From NCBI RefSeq assembly GCF_009649815.1, contig NZ_WJIC01000048.1, forward strand, positions 1-37,264: a stretch of DNA of 37,264 nucleotides, in the 5' to 3' direction. This DNA comes from Nocardia sp. SYP-A9097 (lineage in GTDB: Bacteria; Actinomycetota; Actinomycetes; Mycobacteriales; Mycobacteriaceae). Positions 16,343-23,647 of this stretch are shown one piece after another (the stretch's first letter is position 1; each line of letters starts with the position of its first letter). The notes under the pieces were generated by a model that saw only the letters and a program-made list of their open reading frames with translations, ran no database searches and was not told the DNA's origin. The position numbers were made by a program, and so were the translations under genes.

Positions 16343-16495
16343 CTATTTTTCCCAGAACCCGCCGTGGGTAGAGCAGATCTTGCCGGTGTTGTTGCAGGAC
16401 TTGCAGTTCAAGCGGTTTCCGAAATCACTCGTATAGCCTTTGCCACCGCAGATCCCACAGGTGCTGAGATGTTGAAAACATTTAGGGCAGTTCAT
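16343..16495 (-). CDS. 50-aa zinc-ribbon mini-protein
   Basis: From ATG 16493-16495, with AGGGGAG five bases upstream, the frame encodes 50 residues with seven cysteines: CPKC, CGICGGKGY, CKSC and a later IC. The CGICGGKGY piece resembles one CxxCxGxG unit of the DnaJ zinc-finger type, so two small zinc sites are likely. A longer reading from 16552 adds 19 residues with no ribosome-binding site. It is upstream of, and co-oriented with, the membrane protein gene at 15333. It may be an accessory factor for that protein; this is inference. Confidence 0.65.
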   Translation of the reverse strand: MNCPKCFQHLSTCGICGGKGYTSDFGNRLNCKSCNNTGKICSTHGGFWEK

Positions 16496-16638
16496 GATTG
16501 CTCCCCTGTCACTTCTTGATGAAACAAGCGTATCCCGCGAGTGTGCTCTCAACGGTAGGGTTCGCCCACCACGGTCGGTAGTACTCGTTTCTTGACGGCA
16601 AAAGGGGTGTCACGGTTCGCTGTGGTAACGACTGCGGG

Positions 16639-17688
16639 TCATGGCTCCGTGGTGAACGGCGACGCGATCACGGCTGCTTGATGATCGAACTCGAGGCGTC
16701 GGGCTCCTGTGGCGGGGTCATCGACGACGATCGTTGCCAGCAGGTGGCGATGCGGCGGCAGGACACGAACGGCCACTGTGCCCGCGCTGGCGCCTTCCAG
16801 GACGTCGGTGACCGCCGCGAGAAGGCATCCACGGATGTCGGCGGCGGCCGCGTCGAGCCCGTGGTCGTCTACGAGGATGACCTCGACCCCTCGTATGCGG
16901 GCGGCGCGGGCAGCCTCGATGACCCCACCGCCACACAGTGCCGGAGCCCGTACCGAGTCACGCAATCGCGCCTCCAGCAGTCGGCACTGCACCTCGAAGG
17001 TGGTGTCGAGCCGGTCGGGTCCAGCAATCCGATCGAGCACTGGTCGAACCAGCCGGTCCAGATTGTGCAGCTGCCGCACCCGTTCTTCGGATCCGGCGGC
17101 AGCCGATGCCCGCTGCGCGGCACGACGTTCCGATTCCTGGTGCAGGTCAGAGATCTCGCGCACTGCAGGTCGGATGGTACGGGCGAAGAACGTCGCCATC
17201 AGCAGCGGGCCCGCATTGCCTACCGCGAGCGCGATCCCGGGCGCGGCACCGTGGCCGACCCACAGCGACCAAGTCACCGCCGTGCTCAGCATGGCCACCA
17301 TGCCGGTCCACGCCGCGGCGGTCCGGCCGCGCACGCACAGATAGACCGCCGTCACCGCCCCCGCACCCAGCGGCCACAGCTGAGCGGGCGCGATATCGGC
17401 GGGGAGCACCAACAGCACCATCGCCGCCGTCGCCGGGATAGCGACGGTGGCGCTCACTGTCACCGGGATCGGCAACGGATCACCGGCAACCCGCATCAGC
17501 GCCACACACACTCCGGCATGTGTGATCAGAGCCAGCGCAATCACCCAGTGCTGGTGCACATCTCGCCACGACGACGCAGCGAGCAGGGCGAGTGATCCGA
17601 GATAGACGACGACCACCACCCACGCCGCGCGCCTGTTCATCCCCAGCAACGCCCGGATGTCGAACTCCTGTGCCGTTGGCCCGGTCAC
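16639..17688 (-). CDS. Second membrane sensor with degenerate kinase-like domain
   Basis: A 349-aa protein with six hydrophobic segments in residues about 20-185, then a charged linker helix and a 150-residue cytosolic domain. The linker holds RQLHNLDRLVRPVLDRIAG, placed where a histidine kinase has its dimerisation helix, and the end (LLAAVTDVLEGASAGTVAVR, VLPPHRHLLATIVVDDPATG) follows the fold order of a HATPase domain. Clear N-box and G-box residues are missing, so it is probably a pseudokinase. Its GTG start overlaps the kinase stop by four bases (TCGTGACC), which indicates translational coupling. It likely tunes or senses for the kinase/regulator pair encoded upstream. Confidence 0.7.
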   Translation of the reverse strand: MTGPTAQEFDIRALLGMNRRAAWVVVVVYLGSLALLAASSWRDVHQHWVIALALITHAGVCVALMRVAGDPLPIPVTVSATVAIPATAAMVLLVLPADIAPAQLWPLGAGAVTAVYLCVRGRTAAAWTGMVAMLSTAVTWSLWVGHGAAPGIALAVGNAGPLLMATFFARTIRPAVREISDLHQESERRAAQRASAAAGSEERVRQLHNLDRLVRPVLDRIAGPDRLDTTFEVQCRLLEARLRDSVRAPALCGGGVIEAARAARIRGVEVILVDDHGLDAAAADIRGCLLAAVTDVLEGASAGTVAVRVLPPHRHLLATIVVDDPATGARRLEFDHQAAVIASPFTTEP

Positions 17689-18893
17689 GAATCATCCTGC
17701 CAACGCATAGAGATTCTCGTGCCGGCACCCGGAGACGAGGACACCTCGACACCGCCGCCGGACAGTTGCCGGACACGGCCGACGACGCTGACGGCGATAC
17801 CCAACCGATGCGGAGCAACTTTGCTCGTGTCGAATCCGACGCCGTCGTCGACAACCTCCACGTCGAGACGGCCCACGCCGACAACGACAGTCACACTCCG
17901 CGACGCGTGCGCACCCGCGTGCTGGATGCTGTTGCGCACAGCTTCCGAGACCGCAGCACCGAAGACACGCACCGGTTCGGCGGGAAAAATCACATCGTCG
18001 ACCCCGGTAGCGTGGACATCCACCGCAACCCGAGCATCGACCGCCGCCACTGCGCTCCGCAGATGAGCACCGACTTCCCGGCCGTCACAGAAGTCCATCT
18101 CGGGCTGTTGCAGTTCGGCCAGCTTGGACAAGGTCATCCGAGCCTGCCGACGAACCTCGTCGCGGTCGATACGTCGGCCGACTGCCAGCAGCGAGGCCAT
18201 CACCCAGTCGTGCAGCAGCCCGTTATACCGAGCGCGTTGCACGTGACGAGCTTGTTCCGCTGCCGCCGCCGCGGCCGCCGCGTAGGCGCTCGCCCGGGTT
18301 CGATCCCGCAACTGCCCGGTACGGATCGCCATCACCGCCGCCGCCGAGAACATCACGCAGAAGCTCAGTGCGAACAGCAGATTCGGCACGAACGACCCCG
18401 GGTAATCCGGCGCACAGCAGCGCTGATTGATCAATTGAACGGGCACAACGGCGGCAATCACCACTGCAAAAGCCCACTGTGGACGCCACGCAATCGCCGC
18501 GGCGATCCCGGCCAGACCGGGGATAGCCGAGATCCAGGTATACGTCGCGAGCACGGTCCCGTTCCACGCGAGCGGCCACGCCATCACCGCGACGACGTAG
18601 CCCACGGCGGTGATCGTCGCCAGGCGTCGAACCATCCGATCCCGACCTCGAAACGTCAAGCCCCCCAGCATGATCGGCGGGACAAAGACCAGCAGCACCG
18701 ACCCGAACATCCACCACGCCGCAGTGGCTGTGGACTGCTCGACCATCCTCGGTGCCAGCAGCGCCAAATAGACGACGTAGCCGACCGCGACAAGTCTGGC
18801 GAGCAACCTGACGATCCGCGAGTAAGCGCTGTCGCCCTCGAATTCCGCCCCCACCACGGCGGCTATTTCCGCCGTCTCGGTATCGGCAACCAC
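17685..18893 (-). CDS. Membrane histidine kinase of the HisKA_3 (NarL-partner) type
   Basis: The start is placed at GTG 18891-18893, four bases after GGAGG and inside the end of the response-regulator gene; the longer open frame adds an Arg-rich leader. This gives 402 aa. Six or so hydrophobic segments fill residues about 20-190. The phosphoacceptor is probably His228 in NGLLHDWVMASL, the HisKA_3 arrangement. The ATP-binding domain shows an N-box, SEAVRNSIQHAG (Asn321), and a G-box, VVDDGVGF (349-354). It should autophosphorylate and pass phosphate to the LuxR-family regulator encoded directly upstream. The signal is not known; no extracellular domain of size is seen, so sensing may be within the membrane. 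Confidence 0.88.
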   Translation of the reverse strand: MVADTETAEIAAVVGAEFEGDSAYSRIVRLLARLVAVGYVVYLALLAPRMVEQSTATAAWWMFGSVLLVFVPPIMLGGLTFRGRDRMVRRLATITAVGYVVAVMAWPLAWNGTVLATYTWISAIPGLAGIAAAIAWRPQWAFAVVIAAVVPVQLINQRCCAPDYPGSFVPNLLFALSFCVMFSAAAVMAIRTGQLRDRTRASAYAAAAAAAAEQARHVQRARYNGLLHDWVMASLLAVGRRIDRDEVRRQARMTLSKLAELQQPEMDFCDGREVGAHLRSAVAAVDARVAVDVHATGVDDVIFPAEPVRVFGAAVSEAVRNSIQHAGAHASRSVTVVVGVGRLDVEVVDDGVGFDTSKVAPHRLGIAVSVVGRVRQLSGGGVEVSSSPGAGTRISMRWQDDS

Positions 18894-19510
18894 CCGTCCT
18901 CCAGCGCCCGTTTGAACAGCTCGATCTTGGTACGCGCCGGTCTGCCGGCCTCGGCGTACTTCTGACGGATCCTGCCGAGGTAGGCGGTGACCGTGTCCTC
19001 TGACAGATGCGTCAGTTCGGCTACCCGGGCAGCGGACTCGCCTGACGCATACAACCCGAGCACCTGTCGCTGACGTGGACTCAGTCCGACCGCGTAGGAA
19101 AACTCGTCGTCGGAATCGATGGCCGCCGCCCAATCCATGGTCGGCACCAACCGACCGTGTGCGGCGTCCACGATCGCCCCGGCTACTACATCGTCACTTT
19201 CCGATTTCCGAATCACCCCCAGCACGCCGGATTTCGCTGCCATGCGAACGAGGAAGGGCTCGTCACCGGAGGTCAGTACCAACGTATCGATCCCGACCAC
19301 GCGGAGGCGCTCGATATTGTTTTTCGGCAAGGACCCATCCGCCAACCGCAGGTCCAGCACCACGAGGTCGAGATTGTCTGCGGCGCCTAGCAGTTCAGCC
19401 ACAGTGGCAGCCGCCGCGACGATCTCGACGTCAGACAGCTCACCGAGGATTTGGCGCAATCCTGCGATGGCGACCGGGTGATCCTCTACAACACCAATCC
19501 GTTTGCGCAT
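18863..19510 (-). CDS. LuxR/NarL-family response regulator
   Basis: A 215-aa two-domain regulator. The receiver domain has the acidic pocket VVEDHP (Asp10), phosphoacceptor Asp53 in VVLDLRLADGS, Thr80 and Lys102 (VIRKSES). Residues about 143-200 form the LuxR-type helix-turn-helix: LSPRQRQVLGLYASGESAAR followed by VAELTHLSEDTVTAYLGRIR. It is the first gene of a three-gene operon; its 3' end overlaps the kinase start by 31 bases. The targets are unknown. The operon may regulate itself from the 340-bp region upstream. Confidence 0.92.
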   Translation of the reverse strand: MRKRIGVVEDHPVAIAGLRQILGELSDVEIVAAAATVAELLGAADNLDLVVLDLRLADGSLPKNNIERLRVVGIDTLVLTSGDEPFLVRMAAKSGVLGVIRKSESDDVVAGAIVDAAHGRLVPTMDWAAAIDSDDEFSYAVGLSPRQRQVLGLYASGESAARVAELTHLSEDTVTAYLGRIRQKYAEAGRPARTKIELFKRALEDGWLPIPRRRK

Positions 19511-19849
19511 GCCTTCCCGCCGTCAACTTCCGCCGTGGGATCCTCACACCGCCTCCGGTGCGCCAATCCGGCTCGATCGCCCTCCATCATTATCGGTCAC
19601 CAGCACCACGCCCGAAGCCCTGTCGAGTCGGAACCCTAACCCCAACTAACCTCGATCAACTTCCCATGAACCGTGAGGGTTACGTGCGCTCGATCCCGGC
19701 ACAGCCCGACGCGATGAGCCGCTGAGTACAGCCATCACGGCTGAAACCGGCTCGCCCACAACCGCAACCACGCCCGATGGAAACCCACTGTGCCCTGCAG
19801 CGATATCCGGCGATGATCGATCGTACTGAACGATGCAGGGCCGTCGTGA
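19511..19849. other. Divergent promoter region
   Basis: A 339-bp gap between the divergently transcribed response regulator and DUF4145 genes. Promoters for both must lie here. I see only a weak 5-bp hairpin (CACCGcctcCGGTG near 19548) and no gene. Confidence 0.4.
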
Positions 19850-20596
19850 ATGCTATGCACCATGCAGAACAACATTCGCAAGCTGGCCAACCCGTTCCGC
19901 GAGGGTGACTGGCCACACTTGGGCTGCCCGGTGTGCGGGGAAGGCGGCCTCGCGGTGGATCAGTTCGATTGGGAGCACCAGACCGGCCAGAAGGACCACG
20001 ACGACAACCCGGTCGACCTCGCCGGCAGTTTCGTGCTTAGGCTCGTGTGCGGTCGAGCGCTGTGTGCGTCGTGGGTCCTGCTTACCGGAAAATACGACGA
20101 CACCGAATACTGGCACGACGACTCAACCAACTTCCTGCATGTATGGCCAGTACTGAAGGTGCGCACGATCTTTCCGCCGATCCCGGTGCTGGAGCTGACC
20201 GAGGACGTGCCCGAATCCGTCCGCGTCGCCGTCGACCGGGCGTCCGCGCTGGTCTGGCTCGATCCCCTCGCTTTCGTGGCTGCGCTGCGATCGGCGGTCG
20301 AGCGCCTCATGGACGAACACGGCATCCCTACGCACTCCTCGGACGGAAACCGCAACTCCCTTCACAAACGGCTGCTGGCCTTCACCCCGTTGCACCCGGA
20401 AGCCGGAACGCTGCTGCTGGCAGCCAAGTGGGTCGGCAATACCAGCGCGCACGAGAACACCGAGCTAACCGCCGCAGCTGCACTGGATATCGCCGAAATG
20501 GTCGAAGTCGCGCTCGGGGTCCTTTATGCGAAGGACAACTCAGCCCTGCTCGCACGCGCGAACCGGATCAACACCGCCAAGGAGCTCGTGCCCTAG
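19850..20596 (+). CDS. DUF4145-domain protein with N-terminal Cys cluster
   Basis: 248 aa, or 244 from the ATG at 19862; no ribosome-binding site decides between them. Cysteines in CPVC (26, 29) and in VCGRALC (67, 72) form a likely zinc-ribbon. The C-terminal 130 residues look like DUF4145: VPESVRVAVDRASALVWLDP, ALRSAVERLMDEHGI, LHKRL and AAKWVGNTSAHE. DUF4145 proteins often accompany restriction and other defence nucleases, but many stand alone, as here: no nuclease or helicase is beside it. The role is unknown. It is transcribed divergently from the two-component operon. Confidence 0.75.
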   Translation: MLCTMQNNIRKLANPFREGDWPHLGCPVCGEGGLAVDQFDWEHQTGQKDHDDNPVDLAGSFVLRLVCGRALCASWVLLTGKYDDTEYWHDDSTNFLHVWPVLKVRTIFPPIPVLELTEDVPESVRVAVDRASALVWLDPLAFVAALRSAVERLMDEHGIPTHSSDGNRNSLHKRLLAFTPLHPEAGTLLLAAKWVGNTSAHENTELTAAAALDIAEMVEVALGVLYAKDNSALLARANRINTAKELVP

Positions 20597-20880
20597 ATTC
20601 GGTTCCCGGTCGACTGACTCCTCGGCGAAGGTCTGGCGGCAGCACTGACACCTGCGAATAGCATCACGGCGCGCTACCAGAGCTGAGATGACTTGGGTTC
20701 ACGCGGTCGTCGCAACACTGTCGCCTCAGGCGGTCATCGCAACACCTCATCTGGGACCACAGACAGAAGAGGATGTTCGCTGCGGAACGATGTTCTTCGC
20801 CTAGCCAGCTGAATTGAGAGCACACTCTGCATGGATTGCCGTCGCAACGATGTCTGTGTCAGTCAGTAGGCTGCGCGCCT
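20597..20880. other. Intergenic region with a short direct repeat
   Basis: No gene is seen in these 284 bases. A 15-bp direct repeat lies at 20704-20745. The anchored-protein gene begins at the right end without a strong ribosome-binding site. Confidence 0.35.
20704..20745. repeat. 15-bp direct repeat, possible IS end remnant
   Basis: CGGTCGTCGCAACAC (20704-20718) and CGGTCATCGCAACAC (20731-20745) match at 14 of 15 positions, 27 bp apart. A related GTCATGAGGTGATCGCAACCG occurs at 12103-12122. Such sequences resemble, from memory, the ends of actinobacterial IS30-type elements, but no transposase is nearby. Confidence 0.35.
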
Positions 20881-21585
20881 ATGAGCGCGATCTCAGATTT
20901 CATGACACAAGGCACATTTTGGTGGGGGATGGGACTCGGAACCTGTCTTGGTGCAGGAGTCACCGCAGTCGGCAACTACTTCAACAACAAGATCAGCGAC
21001 GAGCGGAAGGTGGCGAACGACCTCGATGCCGCCACGCGGACTGAGGGCCGCGAGGATCGGAAGGAATCTGAAGAGCGCCTACGGAAAGTATGCACGGAGT
21101 ACATCGCCCAGTGTGAGGCAGTGATCACCGGCGCGATCGATGTCAAAGGGCTCTTCAACGTCCTCCGCGATGCTGCTCAAGACCCCAGCAAGTTCGATCC
21201 GAAGTCGCTTGAGAAGATCACGCTCGCCGAAACCCAGATGGAAGAGCTGAAGAAGGTTGGAAGCGCTTACATCCCCGTAAAGATGGAGGCACCTGCACCT
21301 ATCTTGAGTGCAGCCACCCGCCTCTATCAGTCACTTCAGGCACTGACTCGGGCAACGACGAACCCCTTCGCAACAGCCGCAGCGCTCAAGGCCGCCGCAG
21401 AAGAGCAAGATGCCTTCATCGAACTCTTCCGTGCGCACCTCAACCTCGGTGCCTACACGAAGGATGACGCGCAGCGTGACACTGAGAGCTACTTGGACCT
21501 TCTCAAGCGTCAAACCGATGACTACATCGCAGAGGCAAAGCGAGACATGCACGCAGCAGGGTTCAGAAGCCCGTGGGACGACTGA
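20881..21585 (+). CDS. Membrane-anchored helical protein
   Basis: From ATG 20881 this gives 234 aa; the frame is open for 15 more codons upstream, which read as non-protein. Residues about 8-35 form one transmembrane helix rich in Gly (GMGLGTCLGAGVTAVG). A long charged helix follows (ERKVANDLDAATRTEGREDR and onward), then a mostly helical domain of about 150 residues. No catalytic motif is seen. GC content is below that of the neighbours. The single N-terminal anchor with a cytosolic helical body recalls small membrane effectors or scaffolds; this is inference. A shorter, broken gene with a similar anchor lies at 14640-14765. Confidence 0.7.
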   Translation: MSAISDFMTQGTFWWGMGLGTCLGAGVTAVGNYFNNKISDERKVANDLDAATRTEGREDRKESEERLRKVCTEYIAQCEAVITGAIDVKGLFNVLRDAAQDPSKFDPKSLEKITLAETQMEELKKVGSAYIPVKMEAPAPILSAATRLYQSLQALTRATTNPFATAAALKAAAEEQDAFIELFRAHLNLGAYTKDDAQRDTESYLDLLKRQTDDYIAEAKRDMHAAGFRSPWDD

Positions 21586-21771
21586 TGCGGCCAGATGCCG
21601 CCTGGCGTCAGCGGCCTGAAACGACCAGTAGACAGCTTTGCCCATCTCGCGCTGGCCGGTTCGGTGAGCGCGCGGCATGCGGCTAGTAAGAGACTGGTGT
21701 CAGGATCGGATCCCGGCGGAGATTGATCCTGAGATCAGGCCCGATCAGAGAAGCCGTTGTCGAGCCTGACA

Positions 21772-21942
21772 CTATTGCCGCAGTGAGATGAACAACGCGA
21801 TGATCGCCACTTCCACCACCATCGTTGTGAGAGAAGTGGAGGCCGCAGCGGCGATGACGTCCTGAAATCTTGCGTGCCCCACCATCTGAACGATCGCTGC
21901 AACTAATCCGCAGACGAGCGCGACAGCGGCTGCCAGGCACAC
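21772..21942 (-). pseudogene. Membrane-protein gene, 3' fragment cut by IS3 element
   Basis: The minus frame entering from the IS3 left end reads CLAAAVALVCGLVAAIVQMV, then GHARFQDVIAAAASTSLTTM and VVEVAIIALFISLRQ before a TAG stop. This is two transmembrane helices with good composition and no start codon of its own, so it is the C-terminal end of a membrane protein. The 5' part is not found on the far side of the IS3 element. Confidence 0.55.
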
Positions 21943-21996
21943 TGAATCGCCCCGGGTTTGGTGCTCACCTTCTTTCTTGGGAAGGATGGGCAGATC

Positions 21997-22308
21997 ATGC
22001 CTGCGAAGTACGACGAAGCGACCAAGGCCAAGGCGATCCGGCTGGTCGCGGACCACCGTGAGGACTACGACAGCGAGTGGGCTGCGATCACCGCGGTCTC
22101 GGCCCGGCTGGGAATGACCGCCGAGACCCTGCGCAAATGGATCCGCCAAGCCGCGGTCGACACCGGGCAGATCGAGGGCGTGTCGACCGATGCCGCGCGG
22201 GCGATCCGGGAGCGGGACCGCAAGATCGCCGAGCTGGAACAGACCATCGAAATCCTCAAGGCCGCAACGAGTTTCTTCGCGCGGGAGAGCGACCCGCGAC
22301 ACCGGTAA
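21997..22308 (+). CDS. IS3-family OrfA (helix-turn-helix protein)
   Basis: 103 aa from ATG 21997. It holds the IS3 OrfA helix-turn-helix (ATKAKAIRLVADHREDYDSE, LGMTAETLRKWIRQA) and a C-terminal leucine zipper (RDRKIAELEQTIEILKAATS) for joining OrfB. GGGAAGG lies 12 bases upstream. The end overlaps orfB in the minus-one frame; a ribosomal slip at TTTCTTC (22272-22278) would make the OrfAB fusion. OrfA alone normally acts as a regulator and inhibitor. Confidence 0.9.
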   Translation: MPAKYDEATKAKAIRLVADHREDYDSEWAAITAVSARLGMTAETLRKWIRQAAVDTGQIEGVSTDAARAIRERDRKIAELEQTIEILKAATSFFARESDPRHR

Positions 22309-23264
22309 TCTGCGCGTTCATCGCCGAGCATCGGGCTCGGTTCGGGGTCGCTCCGATCTGCCGTGCGCTGACCGCGCACGGGTGCAAGATCGCCCCGAGA
22401 ACCTTCCACGCCTGGGCCAAACGAGCCCCGTCGAAACGCTCGTTGTGGGACACCACGGTCACCGAGATCCTCGCCGGGATCTTCGAGGCCGGCGCCGACG
22501 GCCGGCGAGCACCGGAATCGTTGTACGGGGCGGAGAAGATGTGGGCGCACCTGCAGCGGCAACGAATTCCGGTCGCCAGATGCACCATCGAGCGGCTGAT
22601 GCGCGACAACGGGTGGAAAGGTGTGGTGCGGCGCAAGAAGATCCGCACCACGCAGCCGGACCCGGCCGCTTCGCGCGCACCGGACCTGGTCGATCGGCAG
22701 TTCCGGGTCCCGGCGCCGAACATGCTGCTCGTTGCCGATTTCACCTACGTCAGATTGGTGATGGGCACGTTCGTCTACATCGCGTTCGTGGTCGACGCCT
22801 ATGCCGGGCGGATTCTGGGCTGGGAATGCTCGACGAGCAAGGCGGCCGCGTTCGTGAACTCCGCGATCCGGCAAGCCGCCGCTCTGCGTCGACGGGAGGG
22901 ACATCCGTTGTCGGGCAACACAATTCATCACAGCGATGCCGGGTCGCAATATGCGTCACTACGGCTCGGGGAGACACTGCTGCTCTCGGGCATGGTCCCG
23001 TCGATCGGCTCGGTCGGTGATGCTTACGACAATGCGTTGGCGGAGACCACAATTGGGCTCTACAAGACCGAAGCGATCCGTGACGACTCACCGTTCCGGC
23101 GAGGCCCACTGCACCGGTTGGCCGACGTCGAACTCGTCACCGCGGACTGGGTGAGCTGGTTCAACGGCTCTCGCCTCATGCACCGGCTCGGCCGCACACC
23201 ACCGTTCGAGTACGAAGCTGACTACTATTCAGTCCACGCCGAGCAACCGGCTGGGAACAGATAA
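22272..23264 (+). CDS. IS3-family OrfB transposase (DDE)
   Basis: An rve-type DDE domain, entered by minus-one frameshift from orfA; the given start is the slip site, not an initiation codon. Catalytic residues: D in VADFTYV (codon 22737), D in HHSDAGSQY (codon 22935) and E in NALAETTIGLYKTE (codon 23043). The last two are separated by exactly 35 residues, as expected for DD(35)E. The HTH_21-like segment (VICAFIAEHRARFGVAPICR) is also present. The frame is intact, so the element may be functional. Confidence 0.92.
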   Translation, partial: FLRAGERPATPVICAFIAEHRARFGVAPICRALTAHGCKIAPRTFHAWAKRAPSKRSLWDTTVTEILAGIFEAGADGRRAPESLYGAEKMWAHLQRQRIPVARCTIERLMRDNGWKGVVRRKKIRTTQPDPAASRAPDLVDRQFRVPAPNMLLVADFTYVRLVMGTFVYIAFVVDAYAGRILGWECSTSKAAAFVNSAIRQAAALRRREGHPLSGNTIHHSDAGSQYASLRLGETLLLSGMVPSIGSVGDAYDNALAETTIGLYKTEAIRDDSPFRRGPLHRLADVELVTADWVSWFNGSRLMHRLGRTPPFEYEADYYSVHAEQPAGNR

Positions 23265-23393
23265 ACCGGTGTGCATCGAACCCGGGGCGATTCAATTTCC
23301 GCATACCGCGCTGACCGAACCGGCCACCTACAGAGTCAAGGCGTCCAGCCTTTTTCATGGAACCGCGGACAGCAGTCCGCCGTCCAAACTTGT

Positions 23394-23504
23394 GTGGAGT
23401 TCGATGAGGATGAGCGTCAGGCGCTTCTCGATGAGGGTGTCGATCCAGATGATCCGCAGGTGCAAGACGCACTTCTCTTGGGTGTTACCGCGGGCTCGAA
23501 CTGA
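23394..23504 (+). CDS. 36-aa acidic protein with D-P-D-D-P core
   Basis: From GTG 23394 the frame encodes 36 residues, 12 of them Asp or Glu: DERQALLDEGVDPDDPQVQD and a short hydrophobic tail. The same frame is open upstream to the IS3 element, so it may also be the 3' end of a gene damaged by that insertion. A similar sequence begins the 46-aa protein at 30828 (DRQALIDAGLDPDDPEVWEQ), which supports it as real. No ribosome-binding site is evident. Function unknown. Confidence 0.45.
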   Translation: MEFDEDERQALLDEGVDPDDPQVQDALLLGVTAGSN

Positions 23505-23647
23505 TTCGGCCAGAGTTTGCGCCGCTCAGTGGCTTTTCGCGGCGACTACAGCAAATCACGACAGGTGTCGTGCACGTGAATGTGGATTGAGTTCTGGGAT
23601 GAAAGATCGGCAGCTGCTTGGGTGTGACCGGCACACACCGTGCCAGC

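Larger units (their letters stand above)
21943..23294 (+). mobile_element. IS3-family insertion sequence, complete
   Basis: The ends are clear inverted repeats: TGAATCGCCCCGGGTT is perfect at both ends, followed by TGGTGCTCACC on the left and CGATGCACACC on the right (24 of 27 identical). It is 1352 bp with orfA and orfB in overlapping frames. The bases outside (cac on the left, att on the right) do not form a target duplication, so the flanks have probably been rearranged. Confidence 0.9.

Noticed and set aside
16678..18965. Long plus-strand open frames of about 305 and 457 codons
   Set aside because: They lie antisense to the kinase operon and are rich in Arg, Pro, His and Gln with no motif; typical shadows in high-GC DNA.
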